Part shown: piece by piece, positions 8,033 through 15,387 of the stretch
Layout of the letters: each line of letters starts with the position of its first letter
Position numbering within the stretch: the stretch's first letter is position 1
Made by a program: the position numbers and the translations under genes
Notes under the pieces: generated by a model
What the model was told of the DNA's origin: nothing
The model's database searches: none
Seen by the model: the letters and a program-made list of their open reading frames with translations, nothing else
Assembly: GCA_964638815.1 (NCBI GenBank)
Contig: CAZXBB010000127.1
Coordinates: forward strand, 1 to 34,416
Direction of reading: 5' to 3'
Length of the DNA stretch: 34,416 nt
Source: CAZXBB01 sp964638815
GTDB lineage: Bacteria; Planctomycetota; Phycisphaerae; Phycisphaerales; SM1A02

Positions 8033-8677
8033 TCACGGCCCCGCCGGGTAGGTCAGGTCACCCTTGTCGGCGTCACGAATCGAGATGGAGCCGATCTTCA
8101 TGATCATCCGGCCCTTCGGGTCGGCCATGATCACCTCGGTGTCGGCCGTCACCGTCGCGCCGTCGAAGATCGTGACGTAGGGAAGCACGAAGGTGGTCTG
8201 CCCGATCGCCGGCTGCGCGGTCGGTGAACGGTGGGCCGACGCGAACGCGCCGTAGCGGCTGCGGAGTGCGTCGATGAACGCCCGCGCCTCCGCGTCGGAA
8301 GCCGTGGCGCCGGCGCCCTCGAAGGACGCGCGGAATCCCGCGATATCGCCGGCGAAGCCCGTGGACAGGGCGTGCTGCGGACCGGTTTCCATGAGCGTGT
8401 ACATCGTGCCGACCACGGGCGCCGCGCGGTAGCCCAGGAGCACCCACCCGCCGGTGGTGAGCAGCCCGATCAGGATGCCCGCGACGGCGAGCCCCCTGCC
8501 CTTGAGCAGCGGGTTCCCGCCGATCTTCCCGAGCGAGATCAGGCCGAGCAGCGGACCCAGCACCGTGACCAGCGGGCAGCAGACCACGAGCGAGCAGATC
8601 AGCGACCAGATCGCGAGCTTGCTCGTCGACTGCGGGTACGAGCCGGCGTCGGCGTAGGGATTGTCGAACTGACTCAC
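8033..8677 (-). CDS. DUF4190-like membrane protein, paralogue 2
   Basis: 214 residues from a GTG at 8677, supported by GAGGAG about 7 bases upstream. After a short hydrophilic start come two membrane segments: LAIWSLICSLVVCCPLVTVLG (about 21-41) and GLAVAGILIGLLTTGGWVLLG (about 62-82). The C-terminal domain (GFAGDIAGFRASF..., closing GSISIRDADKGDLTYP) aligns by eye with paralogue 1 across GD(V/I)xGFRA(A/S)F, the RYG/RHG segment and the final YP. It lies 25 bases before paralogue 1 in the same direction. A paralogue of unknown function. Confidence 0.72.
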   Translation of the reverse strand: MSQFDNPYADAGSYPQSTSKLAIWSLICSLVVCCPLVTVLGPLLGLISLGKIGGNPLLKGRGLAVAGILIGLLTTGGWVLLGYRAAPVVGTMYTLMETGPQHALSTGFAGDIAGFRASFEGAGATASDAEARAFIDALRSRYGAFASAHRSPTAQPAIGQTTFVLPYVTIFDGATVTADTEVIMADPKGRMIMKIGSISIRDADKGDLTYPAGP

Positions 8678-8737
8678 GGCATGGCTCCTCGTTTCGGCGG
8701 CATGGTACCGGAAAGCCCGGTAGCGGAAAGCCGCAGG

Positions 8738-9400
8738 CTACTCCCCGCCCAGGACCAGATCCCCCCGCACCGCGTCCTCGATCGTGATCTGCGTCGGGCG
8801 GAACGCGGGCGTGAGACCGCCGCCGAACACCATGCGCAGCCGCGCGGAGCCGATCGGCGAATCGCCCGCCGTTCGGAAGATCCCGGCCACCTCGACCTCG
8901 GGGGCGAGGAAGGTGCCGGATCGCGCGGTGGACAGCACGGCGAACCGCTCGACGTCGCCGTAGCGGCGCGTGACCTCGGCGCCGAACGCCGTCACCTCCT
9001 CCGCCGTGAGCGGCGTCGCCTCCTCGGACCACAGCGACAGCGCATCGTCGGCGCGTCCCGCCTGCGCGGCGGATACGAAGCCGGCGACGACCTCGGCGAC
9101 GGCGCTCTCCTGCGCGTCAATCTGGTTCACGGCGAAGCGGTCGAATACGTACATCCAGGCGAAGGATGCGACGATCCCGACGATCGTCGCCGACATCGCG
9201 ATACGCGCGCCGCGCAGGCGTCCCCCGGATCGCTGAATACGCCTGAGCGCAAAGAGGCCCAGGAAGGCTCCGCAGAGCGCCGTGAGCGGGCAGCACGGCA
9301 CGAGGGCGAGGACGAGAGCGCCCACCGCGATCGCCGAGAGCCCCGAAGGCGGCGCGCCCGGCGCGGGTGTCTTCGCTTTGGGCGGCGGCGGCGAGAGCAT
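8738..9400 (-). CDS. DUF4190-like membrane protein, paralogue 3
   Basis: 220 residues. A Pro-rich N-terminus (LSPPPPKAKTPAPGAPP) precedes two membrane segments, AVGALVLALVPCCPLTALCGAF and ARIAMSATIVGIVASFAWMYVF. The soluble domain contains the RYGDVERFAVL segment and ends QITIEDAVRGDLVLGGE, matching the IRDADKGDLTYP end of paralogue 2. It is the most distant of the three. It is the first gene of the minus-strand cluster and is divergent from murD with a 67-base spacer, so that spacer should hold the cluster promoter. The open frame continues upstream, but the ATG at 9400 is the one nearest the conserved region. Confidence 0.65.
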   Translation of the reverse strand: MLSPPPPKAKTPAPGAPPSGLSAIAVGALVLALVPCCPLTALCGAFLGLFALRRIQRSGGRLRGARIAMSATIVGIVASFAWMYVFDRFAVNQIDAQESAVAEVVAGFVSAAQAGRADDALSLWSEEATPLTAEEVTAFGAEVTRRYGDVERFAVLSTARSGTFLAPEVEVAGIFRTAGDSPIGSARLRMVFGGGLTPAFRPTQITIEDAVRGDLVLGGE

Positions 9401-9467
9401 CGACGTGTCTCGGGATCGGGAGGAAGGGGACGACCGGACCGGACGGGGGTCACAGGATAGACTGCTG

Positions 9468-10832
9468 ATGACGCGGAGCGAGCCGGCCCGGATCGACGTG
9501 ACGAAGATCGACGTGACGATGACCGACGTGACGATGACCGACGTGACGATCATGGGCCTCGGCCGCTTCGGCGGCGGCGTCGGCGCGGCCCGGTGGCTCG
9601 CGGGCCTCGGGAAGCGTGTCCTCGTGACCGACCTCGCCGACGCCCGGAGGCTCGCGGAGAGCGTCGCCGCCCTCGATCGGCACGTGCCCGCCGGCTCCGT
9701 ACGGTACCGCCTCGGCGCGCACGAGGAGCGGGACTTTACCTCGTGCGATCTCGTCGTCGCGAGCCCCGCGGTCCCGCGGCCGTGGGAGAACCGCTTCCTC
9801 GACGCCGCGCGGGAGCACCGCGTACCGATCACCACGGAGATCCGGCTGCTGCTCGAGCGGCTCGACCGGCGGCGCGTGATCGGCGTCACGGGATCGGCGG
9901 GCAAGTCCACGACGGCGGCGATGATCCACCACGTGCTCGCGCGGGCCGGGCACCGCGCGCACCTCGGCGGCAACATCGGCGGCTCGCTTCTGCCGGACCT
10001 TGCCTCGATCGGCCCCGGCGACTGGATCGTGCTCGAGCTGTCGAGCGCGATGCTGTACTGGCTGGGCGCCGGAGTCGGGATGCCCGCCGCGACCGGCCTC
10101 TCGCCCCACGTCGCGGTGCTGACGAACATCGAGCCGAACCACGTCGACTGGCACGGGACGTACGAGCACTACCGCCGATGCAAGGAGGCGATCTTCGCCT
10201 ACCAGCAGGAGGGTGACCACGCGGTGCGCGGCGAGCACTTCGACGCCCTGCGCCGCCCGGTCCCCCTGCGGATCCCGGGCGGACACAACCAGCGGAACGC
10301 GATCGTCGCGGTGAACGCGGTGTTTCGGGCCACGGGGCTGCGGCCCGGCGACGCGGTGCCGCTGCTTGCCGACTTCGCGGGCCTCCCCCACCGTCTCGAG
10401 TTCGTGGCCGAAGACCACGACCGGCGGTTCGTGAACGACTCGAAGGCGACGACGCCCGGCGCGACGACGCTCGCGGTGGCGTCGTTCGACCGGCCGTCCA
10501 CGGTGCACCTCATCGCCGGCGGATACGACAAGCAGATCGATCTCTCGACGATCGCGGATCTCGCCCCGCGCATCGGGGGCCTGTACGCGATCGGCGCGAC
10601 GGGCGCGGCGATCGCCGCCCGCGCCGGACGCGGCGCGTTCGACTGCGGCACGCTCGACGTCGCCGTGGCGCGCGCGCTCGATCGCATGGGTGCGGGCGAC
10701 ACGCTGCTCCTGAGCCCGGGCTGCGCGAGCTGGGACCAGTTCGAGGATTACCAGGCGCGCGGCGAGCGTTTCCGGACGCTGGTCCGTGCGGCGCTCGCGG
10801 CCCCCCGTCCCGAGGCATCGAGTCTCCATTGA
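9468..10832 (+). CDS. murD: UDP-N-acetylmuramoylalanine--D-glutamate ligase MurD
   Basis: A 454-residue Mur ligase that adds D-Glu to UDP-MurNAc-L-Ala in the cytoplasm. In order: Rossmann start VTIMGLGRFGGG (26-37), P-loop GVTGSAGKST (139-148), ELSSAMLYWL, NIEPNHVDWHG, and C-terminal NDSKATTPGATTLA, all MurD hallmarks. The ATG at 9468 has AGGA about 10 bases upstream. Residues 9-28 are four copies of a 5-residue unit (IDVTK, IDVTM, TDVTM, TDVTI) encoded by a 15-bp tandem repeat, which duplicates the first beta strand. Internal ATGs inside the repeats offer later starts. It overlaps the following zincin gene by four bases. Confidence 0.93.
   Translation: MTRSEPARIDVTKIDVTMTDVTMTDVTIMGLGRFGGGVGAARWLAGLGKRVLVTDLADARRLAESVAALDRHVPAGSVRYRLGAHEERDFTSCDLVVASPAVPRPWENRFLDAAREHRVPITTEIRLLLERLDRRRVIGVTGSAGKSTTAAMIHHVLARAGHRAHLGGNIGGSLLPDLASIGPGDWIVLELSSAMLYWLGAGVGMPAATGLSPHVAVLTNIEPNHVDWHGTYEHYRRCKEAIFAYQQEGDHAVRGEHFDALRRPVPLRIPGGHNQRNAIVAVNAVFRATGLRPGDAVPLLADFAGLPHRLEFVAEDHDRRFVNDSKATTPGATTLAVASFDRPSTVHLIAGGYDKQIDLSTIADLAPRIGGLYAIGATGAAIAARAGRGAFDCGTLDVAVARALDRMGAGDTLLLSPGCASWDQFEDYQARGERFRTLVRAALAAPRPEASSLH
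9491..9550 (+). repeat. 15-bp tandem repeat, four copies, in the murD start
   Basis: Four adjacent units: GATCGACGTGACGAA, GATCGACGTGACGAT, and GACCGACGTGACGAT twice. They keep the reading frame and encode a five-residue repeat directly before the MurD nucleotide-binding loop. Confidence 0.95.
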
Positions 10833-11218
10833 ACCGCCTCGAGCGCAAGCGATTCGACCGCCTGCTCGAGCGCGTGCTCGATGCGCTGCCGCCGCGCTTC
10901 CACGAGCTGCTTGACGAGGCGCCTCTCATCGTGGATGACGACGCCGACCCGGCGCTCCTCGAGGAGCTCGGCATGGACCCGGCCCGCGAGGGCCTGTGCG
11001 GTCTGCACAGCGGAACCCCGCTGACCGAGCGATCGGTCGCGGACGACCACGGCGTCGAGACGATCCATCTCTTCCGCGAAGGCATCGTGGACCAGGCGGG
11101 CGGATGGCAGCAGGGCGACGAAGCCGTCGAGCGCGAAATCCGCATCACGCTGCTGCACGAGGTGGGGCATCACTTCGGGCTGGAGGAGGACGATCTCGAG
11201 GCCCTGGGGTATGCGTAG
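10829..11218 (+). CDS. Minimal zincin metallopeptidase family protein
   Basis: 129 residues. The motif HEVGHHFGLEEDDLEALGY at the C-terminus (His at about 110, 114) is the HExxH zinc site of the small COG3824-type zincin family. The N-terminal part (FDRLLERVLDALPPRFHELLDEAPLIVDDD) matches that family's conserved head, so the protein is full length. Its TTG start overlaps the murD stop (TTGA), so its translation is probably coupled. Members are presumed proteases, but substrates are not established. Pairing with a peptidoglycan gene may be only positional. Confidence 0.85.
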   Translation: MNRLERKRFDRLLERVLDALPPRFHELLDEAPLIVDDDADPALLEELGMDPAREGLCGLHSGTPLTERSVADDHGVETIHLFREGIVDQAGGWQQGDEAVEREIRITLLHEVGHHFGLEEDDLEALGYA

Positions 11219-11261
11219 GAACTGGCGGTGGCGGCGGCTGTCCGTCCGGCCCCGGCCTCTC

Positions 11262-12176
11262 TCAGATCTCCACGCGACCCGTCAGCTCCCCCGGTGAAGC
11301 CGCCCCCTGCCGGCGCACCCACTTCTCGAGCCCGCGCGCCGTCTTCGCGGGCAGACGCGGGTCCACGAAGAGGGCGGTCCCCATGCCGACGGCGGTCGCG
11401 CCGGCGAGGATCATCTCGGCGGCGTCGCGCCAGCCCATCACGCCGCCGAGACCGATGATCGGGACGTTGCGCTCGCGGGCGACGGCGTCGTGGACGGCGT
11501 GGACCATGCGCACCGCGATCGGGTGAATCGCCGGTCCGCTGAGACCGCCGGTGCCGCGGCTGAGACGCGGCTGCCGGGTCTCGACGTCGATCGACATCGC
11601 GGAGACGGTGTTGATGAGCGTGAGCGCGTCGGCGCCGCCGTCGATCGCGGTGCGGGCCATGCGGACGATGTCGCCGACGTTGGGCGAGAGCTTGACGATC
11701 AGCTTCGTCCGCGCGAGCGCGGGGCGTACGGCCTCGAGCAGCCGGGCGAGCGCGTCGGGGCACTCGCCGAAGACGAGGCCGTCGTCCGTGTTCGGGCAGG
11801 AGACGTTGAGCTCGACGAGCGGCAGGAGCTCCGTGGCGTCGAACGCCTCGGCGACGGCGACGTAGTCCTCGATCCGATCGCCGGCGATCGATCCGATGAC
11901 GACGGTGTCGACGTTCGCCGCGGCGGGGAGCTTCTCGGCCATGAAGCGCTCGATGCCGACGTTCGCCAGGCCGATCGCGTTGAGCATGCCGTTCGCGGCG
12001 TCAATGATGCGCCACGGCGGGTTGCCCTCGCGCGGCTCGCGCGTGATCGACTTCGTGACGATGGCGCCGATCGTGGCCGGATCCAGCACGCGCGCGAACT
12101 CGTCCACGTACCCGCACGTCCCGGCCGCCGCGACGATGGGGTTTCGCAGGGTGACCCCGGCGATATCGACGGACAT
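11262..12176 (-). CDS. pyrD: Dihydroorotate dehydrogenase, class 1 (1B-like)
   Basis: 304 residues, the usual class 1B length, from the ATG at 12176 (AAGG 7 bases upstream). It oxidises dihydroorotate to orotate in pyrimidine synthesis using FMN. Visible features: start VDIAGVTLRNPIVAAAGTCGY; the active-site loop ELNVSCPNT, whose Cys is the expected catalytic base; KLSPNVGDI; substrate-loop INTV; GGLSGPAIHPIAVRMV; and the FMN phosphate site IIGLGGV...GATAVGMGTA. No PyrK electron-transfer subunit is nearby. An in-frame ATG at 12203 is an alternative, but it lies only two bases from the end of the palindromic element upstream. Confidence 0.92.
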   Translation of the reverse strand: MSVDIAGVTLRNPIVAAAGTCGYVDEFARVLDPATIGAIVTKSITREPREGNPPWRIIDAANGMLNAIGLANVGIERFMAEKLPAAANVDTVVIGSIAGDRIEDYVAVAEAFDATELLPLVELNVSCPNTDDGLVFGECPDALARLLEAVRPALARTKLIVKLSPNVGDIVRMARTAIDGGADALTLINTVSAMSIDVETRQPRLSRGTGGLSGPAIHPIAVRMVHAVHDAVARERNVPIIGLGGVMGWRDAAEMILAGATAVGMGTALFVDPRLPAKTARGLEKWVRRQGAASPGELTGRVEI

Positions 12177-12204
12177 GGCGACGCCTTCGGGCATGGGCGA
12201 CATG

Positions 12205-12444
12205 CTAGCCCGCATTATGCGTGAAGCGAGCCGGTGGGTCGTGGAATGAACAGCCAATCCCGGAATGAAACGATGATTCCCCGCCCGTCCACGAACCTGC
12301 GATGCACAACCGGCGCGACAAGCCGATCGCGTGGTCGCTCGGGCCAGGGCGCCGACGTGTTTGACACCACATCAAGCCTCGAACGTGCGACCACGCGTTC
12401 GGATCGTCCGCCGGACGGTTCGCTTCATGCATAACGCGGGCTGG
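12205..12444. mobile_element. Palindromic MITE-like element A, 240 bp
   Basis: The spacer between pyrD and the TPR-YggX gene (12177-12477) is almost all taken up by this structure. The ends, 12205-12232 and 12417-12444, are inverted copies matching at 24 of 28 bases; all four differences are transitions. The left end starts CTAGCCCGCATTATGC and the right end closes GCGGGCTGG. Inside is a second inverted pair, 12325-12341 and 12384-12400, matching at 15 of 17 with a perfect GCGTGGTCGC/GCGACCACGC core. There is no transposase frame. The remaining internal sequence shows nothing else recognisable. Each arm contains a CATAAT/CATAAC hexamer pointing towards its neighbouring gene and may serve as a promoter part. 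Confidence 0.6.
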
Positions 12445-12477
12445 CCCGAAGGCGGCGTCGCTGCGTATCATCGAGGC

Positions 12478-13119
12478 ATGAGCAGCCCCGCATCCCTCGA
12501 CGACCGCATCGCCCGTTTCGAGAACATGGCAGAGGCCGATCCCGACAACGACATGGCGCACTTCAGTCTCGGTAACGCGTACCTCCAGGCGGGGCGCGCC
12601 GCCGAGGCGGGGCGCAGCCTGCTGCGGTGCATCGAGCTCAACCCGGACATGAGCAAGGCCTACCAGCTCGCGGGCGAAGCGCTCATCAAGGCGGGCTGGA
12701 CCGACCAGGCGGCGGAGACGCTCGAGAAAGGCTACGAGGTCGCGGCGGGCAAGGGCGACCTCATGCCGCGGGACGCGATCGCGGAGCTGCTCGAGTCAAT
12801 CGGCCGCAGGCCGCCGGCGCTGTCGGCGGAAACGGAGCAGCAGGCGGCGGAGCGCGCGGCGAGCGGAACGTTCGTCTGCCGGCGCACGGGCCGGCCCGGC
12901 ACGCAGCTCCCCGGGCCGCCGATGCGCGGCCGCGTCGGCGCATGGATCCACGCGAACATATCCGCCGAGACGTGGAACGCGTGGATCGGCCAGGGCACGA
13001 AGGTCATCAACGAGCTGCGTCTGGACTTCTCCCGCGAGCAGGACCAGGAGACGTTCGACGAGCAAATGTACGAGTACCTGGGCATGGAGCCGGAACTCGT
13101 CCGGGAGCTGACGTCCTAG
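12478..13119 (+). CDS. TPR - YggX (Fe(II)-trafficking) fusion protein
   Basis: 213 residues with two domains. Residues 9-95 are two or more tetratricopeptide repeats (AHFSLGNAYLQAGRAAEAGRS, then AYQLAGEALIKAGWTDQAAET). Residues 130-203 match YggX, the small protein linked to iron traffic and protection of iron-sulfur enzymes: TFVCRRTG with Cys134 in the conserved first segment, then the proline-rich LPGPPMRG, WIHANISAETWNAWIGQ, VINELRLDFS and the terminal DEQMYEYL. YggX is normally a stand-alone protein of about 90 residues, so the TPR head suggests attachment to a partner. It is a single-gene unit between palindromic elements A and B; element B provides its TAG stop. Confidence 0.85.
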   Translation: MSSPASLDDRIARFENMAEADPDNDMAHFSLGNAYLQAGRAAEAGRSLLRCIELNPDMSKAYQLAGEALIKAGWTDQAAETLEKGYEVAAGKGDLMPRDAIAELLESIGRRPPALSAETEQQAAERAASGTFVCRRTGRPGTQLPGPPMRGRVGAWIHANISAETWNAWIGQGTKVINELRLDFSREQDQETFDEQMYEYLGMEPELVRELTS

Positions 13120-13282
13120 CAGCCCGTTGAAGAACTGGGGCGTTGCCAGAGTGCGATGCTTTTCGTCGTGGCAAGGAGCCAAACCGACGCCGTATTTGAC
13201 GATACAGCGAGGTTTGGCGACGCCGTCCACGGCGGAAATGATCGTGCTCCGGCGGCGTTCCAGTTCTTCAACGGGCTGCTAG
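13116..13282. mobile_element. Palindromic MITE-like element B, 167 bp
   Basis: Perfect 23-bp terminal inverted repeats lie at 13116-13138 and 13260-13282; each begins with CTAG and continues CAGCCCGTTGAAGAAC. The next 33 bases of the arms also pair, with nine transitions and two transversions, and an inner pair CCAAACC/GGTTTGG (13179-13185, 13211-13217) closes the hairpin. CTAG at both ends may be the duplicated target. There is no coding capacity, so it is a non-autonomous element. The left CTAG contains the TAG stop of the upstream gene. Confidence 0.75.
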
Positions 13283-13340
13283 GGCCCTCTAGTCACTGGT
13301 CTCCCTCAAGTGGGTCGCCGCCTGCTCCGATATCGGACGC

Positions 13341-14825
13341 ATGCCGCCCCGCCGGGGAAGACCAGGGAAGACCGCCGTCGTCGCCGCCATCGCGTGCGCA
13401 ACCGCGGTCGCGGCGTCCGCGACGGCCCAGAACGACGCCGCCTTCCGGCGATCGATCGAGCGCCGCCTCCAGGAGATCGACTCCACGTACCGCCTCACGG
13501 TTCCGCCCGACCAGCCGATCGCCGAGCGTCTCCAGCTCGAGTTCGGCGGCTCGGCCCGGTTCGGGCTCGTCACGTCGGACAACAGCGCGAGCGTCACGCG
13601 GGTCCTCCGCCAGAGCGACGCCACGTTCCACGCGCGGGCGGAGCTTGACGGGGCGCATCGCTTCTTCGGCCGGCTCCGCCTGCTCTACAACGACTTCAAC
13701 TCGGGCGATTCGTTCGACGGCCGCGGTGACGAGCTCGAGGAGCCCATCGGCGACCGCTACTGGTACGAGTTCGACTCCGCCGGTGCGGAAATCGCGCGGA
13801 CCGGCGAGCGTCCGGACACGACCGTCAACATCAAGGGCGGCCGCCAGTACGTGCTCTGGGGATCGGGGCTCGCGCTGAGCAACGTGCTCTACGCGGGCCT
13901 CGTCGATGTCGGGATCGGTGACATCGGGCTGATCGGCCTGGCGGCCGCGACGCCGCCGACGGGCACCATCGACTTTGACGGCACGCGCCCCGGCTTCGAC
14001 GAGGACACGCGCCGCAACTTCTTCGGGGGCCGGATCGAGCTCCGCGGCATGGCCCGACACGTTCCCTCGGTGTCGTTCCTCGCGCAGCGCGACGAGAACG
14101 ACCTCAATACCCGGATCTTCCCCACGCCGTTCGGACCGATCCTGTCCGTGTCGAAGTACGACTCCGATTACTACACCGCCGCCTCGCGCGGGAACCTGAC
14201 GGAGAGCTCGTTCTACCGCGTCGAGCTGATCCACCAGCGCGGCCGCGCCCGCAGCAGCTCCGTGGACCCGACCAACGGACTCCCGACGCCGCAGACGACG
14301 GAGAGCATCGACGCATGGGCGGGCATGCTCACACTCATTCAGCTCTTCCGCAACGAGGCCGACACGCGGCTCGAGGTCGAATTCGCCGGCGGCTCGGGCG
14401 ACGCCGACCGCGGGCATCCGTCCAACACGTTCCTCGGCAACCGGTCCGGCACGAAGGACCAGGCGTTCAACGCGCTCGGGTACATCAACACCGGGCTCGC
14501 CCTTTCGCCCGAGATCTCGAACCTCCTCATGCTGCGCGTCGGCGTGCGGCACACGGTGTTCGATCGACGACGCGGCGCCGGGCGGCTCCGCGCCGGTCTG
14601 GACGGGTTCCTCCTCGCGAAGGCCCATCCGGACGCGCCGCTCTCCGTGACGACGCTGCCCGCCCACTTCGTCGGCGGCGAGATCGACGTGTCGATCGACT
14701 GGCGCGCGGCCGCGGACCTCGAGATCAATCTCCGCTACGGCGTCTTCGTTCCGGGCGAGGCGATCCCGGACGGCCAGGACGACCTGCGTCATTTCTTCTA
14801 TCTCGGAGCCGTCTGTGCGTTCTGA
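13341..14825 (+). CDS. Outer-membrane beta-barrel protein (alginate-export-like)
   Basis: 494 residues with a signal peptide (KTAVVAAIACATAVAASATAQ, cleavage near residue 30). The rest is rich in alternating beta strands with aromatic ends, for example HFRELxxY-like FFGRLRLLYNDF, RNFFGGRIELRG, FYRVELIHQRG and LRVGVRHTVF, and the last residues (FFYLGAVCAF) end in Phe, the usual outer-membrane barrel signature. RLQEIDSTYRLTVPPDQPIAERLQLEFGG at the start of the mature part and the general layout resemble alginate-export/OprB-like barrels. It overlaps the next gene by 11 bases, so it heads a coupled four-gene unit. Its transported molecule is unknown. Confidence 0.72.
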   Translation: MPPRRGRPGKTAVVAAIACATAVAASATAQNDAAFRRSIERRLQEIDSTYRLTVPPDQPIAERLQLEFGGSARFGLVTSDNSASVTRVLRQSDATFHARAELDGAHRFFGRLRLLYNDFNSGDSFDGRGDELEEPIGDRYWYEFDSAGAEIARTGERPDTTVNIKGGRQYVLWGSGLALSNVLYAGLVDVGIGDIGLIGLAAATPPTGTIDFDGTRPGFDEDTRRNFFGGRIELRGMARHVPSVSFLAQRDENDLNTRIFPTPFGPILSVSKYDSDYYTAASRGNLTESSFYRVELIHQRGRARSSSVDPTNGLPTPQTTESIDAWAGMLTLIQLFRNEADTRLEVEFAGGSGDADRGHPSNTFLGNRSGTKDQAFNALGYINTGLALSPEISNLLMLRVGVRHTVFDRRRGAGRLRAGLDGFLLAKAHPDAPLSVTTLPAHFVGGEIDVSIDWRAAADLEINLRYGVFVPGEAIPDGQDDLRHFFYLGAVCAF

Positions 14826-15387
14826 CCTTTGCATCCGGCCGGGCCCGGTCGCCGTCATGGTCGCCGTCATGGTCGCCGTCAGGGTCGCCGTCCGCGTCGC
14901 CGTCCTCGCCGCCGTCACGGCCGCGGGCTGTGCGACGGCGCGCACGGTGATCGAGAACTCGGCCACCGACCGCTTCGGCGCCGACGCGGACGAGCTCGAC
15001 TTCTGGGACGTGATCGCCACGCAGCGCGTCGTGACGAACCACGACGCTCTCTACGGCCTGCTGCTCGCCGCCTCCGGCGCGGCGCCGGAGGGCTACGAAG
15101 CGCGGCTCGAGGAGGCGCGGCGGCGGGGATGGATCGCGGGCGCCCGCACGCCGCCCGCGAACGAGTCCGCCACCGTGGGCATGATCGCGGTCGCGGCGTG
15201 CGACCTCATCGACGCCGGGGGCGGGCTCGTGATGCGGCTGCTCGGGCCCGCGCCACGCTCCTGCACACGCGAGATCGTGTACCTCGACCTGCTGCCGCCG
15301 CGCACCGAGAACCAGTCCATGACGGGCCTGGAGTTCATCGATCTCCTGAGCCGCATCGAGCAGTTCAATCGGGAGGAAGACACGTGA
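14815..15387 (+). CDS. Lipoprotein with tandem-repeat signal peptide
   Basis: 190 residues from GTG at 14815. The signal peptide core is built from tetrapeptide repeats (VAVM, VAVM, VAVR, VAVR, VAVL, AAVT) and ends with the lipobox TAAGC (Cys39). Two Arg residues (23 and 27) interrupt the hydrophobic core, which is unusual. The mature part is mostly helical and has no motif that I recognise (DELDFWDVIATQRVVTN, SRIEQFNREED). It overlaps the barrel gene by 11 bases and the FecR gene by four, so all are probably made together. It likely sits at the inner face of the outer membrane or on the periplasmic face of the inner one. Confidence 0.7.
   Translation: MRSDLCIRPGPVAVMVAVMVAVRVAVRVAVLAAVTAAGCATARTVIENSATDRFGADADELDFWDVIATQRVVTNHDALYGLLLAASGAAPEGYEARLEEARRRGWIAGARTPPANESATVGMIAVAACDLIDAGGGLVMRLLGPAPRSCTREIVYLDLLPPRTENQSMTGLEFIDLLSRIEQFNREEDT
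14847..14918 (+). repeat. 12-bp tandem repeat coding for a signal peptide
   Basis: Six 12-bp units: GGTCGCCGTCAT twice, then progressively changed copies (14871, 14883, 14895, 14907). In frame they encode VAVM, VAVM, VAVR, VAVR, VAVL, AAVT in the lipoprotein signal sequence. Confidence 0.92.
15372..15376 (+). promoter_or_regulatory. Strong ribosome binding site of the FecR-domain gene
   Basis: GGAGG, 7 bases before the GTG at 15384. It picks this start within the open frame and lies inside the end of the lipoprotein gene. Confidence 0.75.

Noticed and set aside
12205..12444. An integron attC site
   Set aside because: Ends do not match the R' and R'' core boxes, and the 240-bp length with nested arms does not fit attC. 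No integrase is present.
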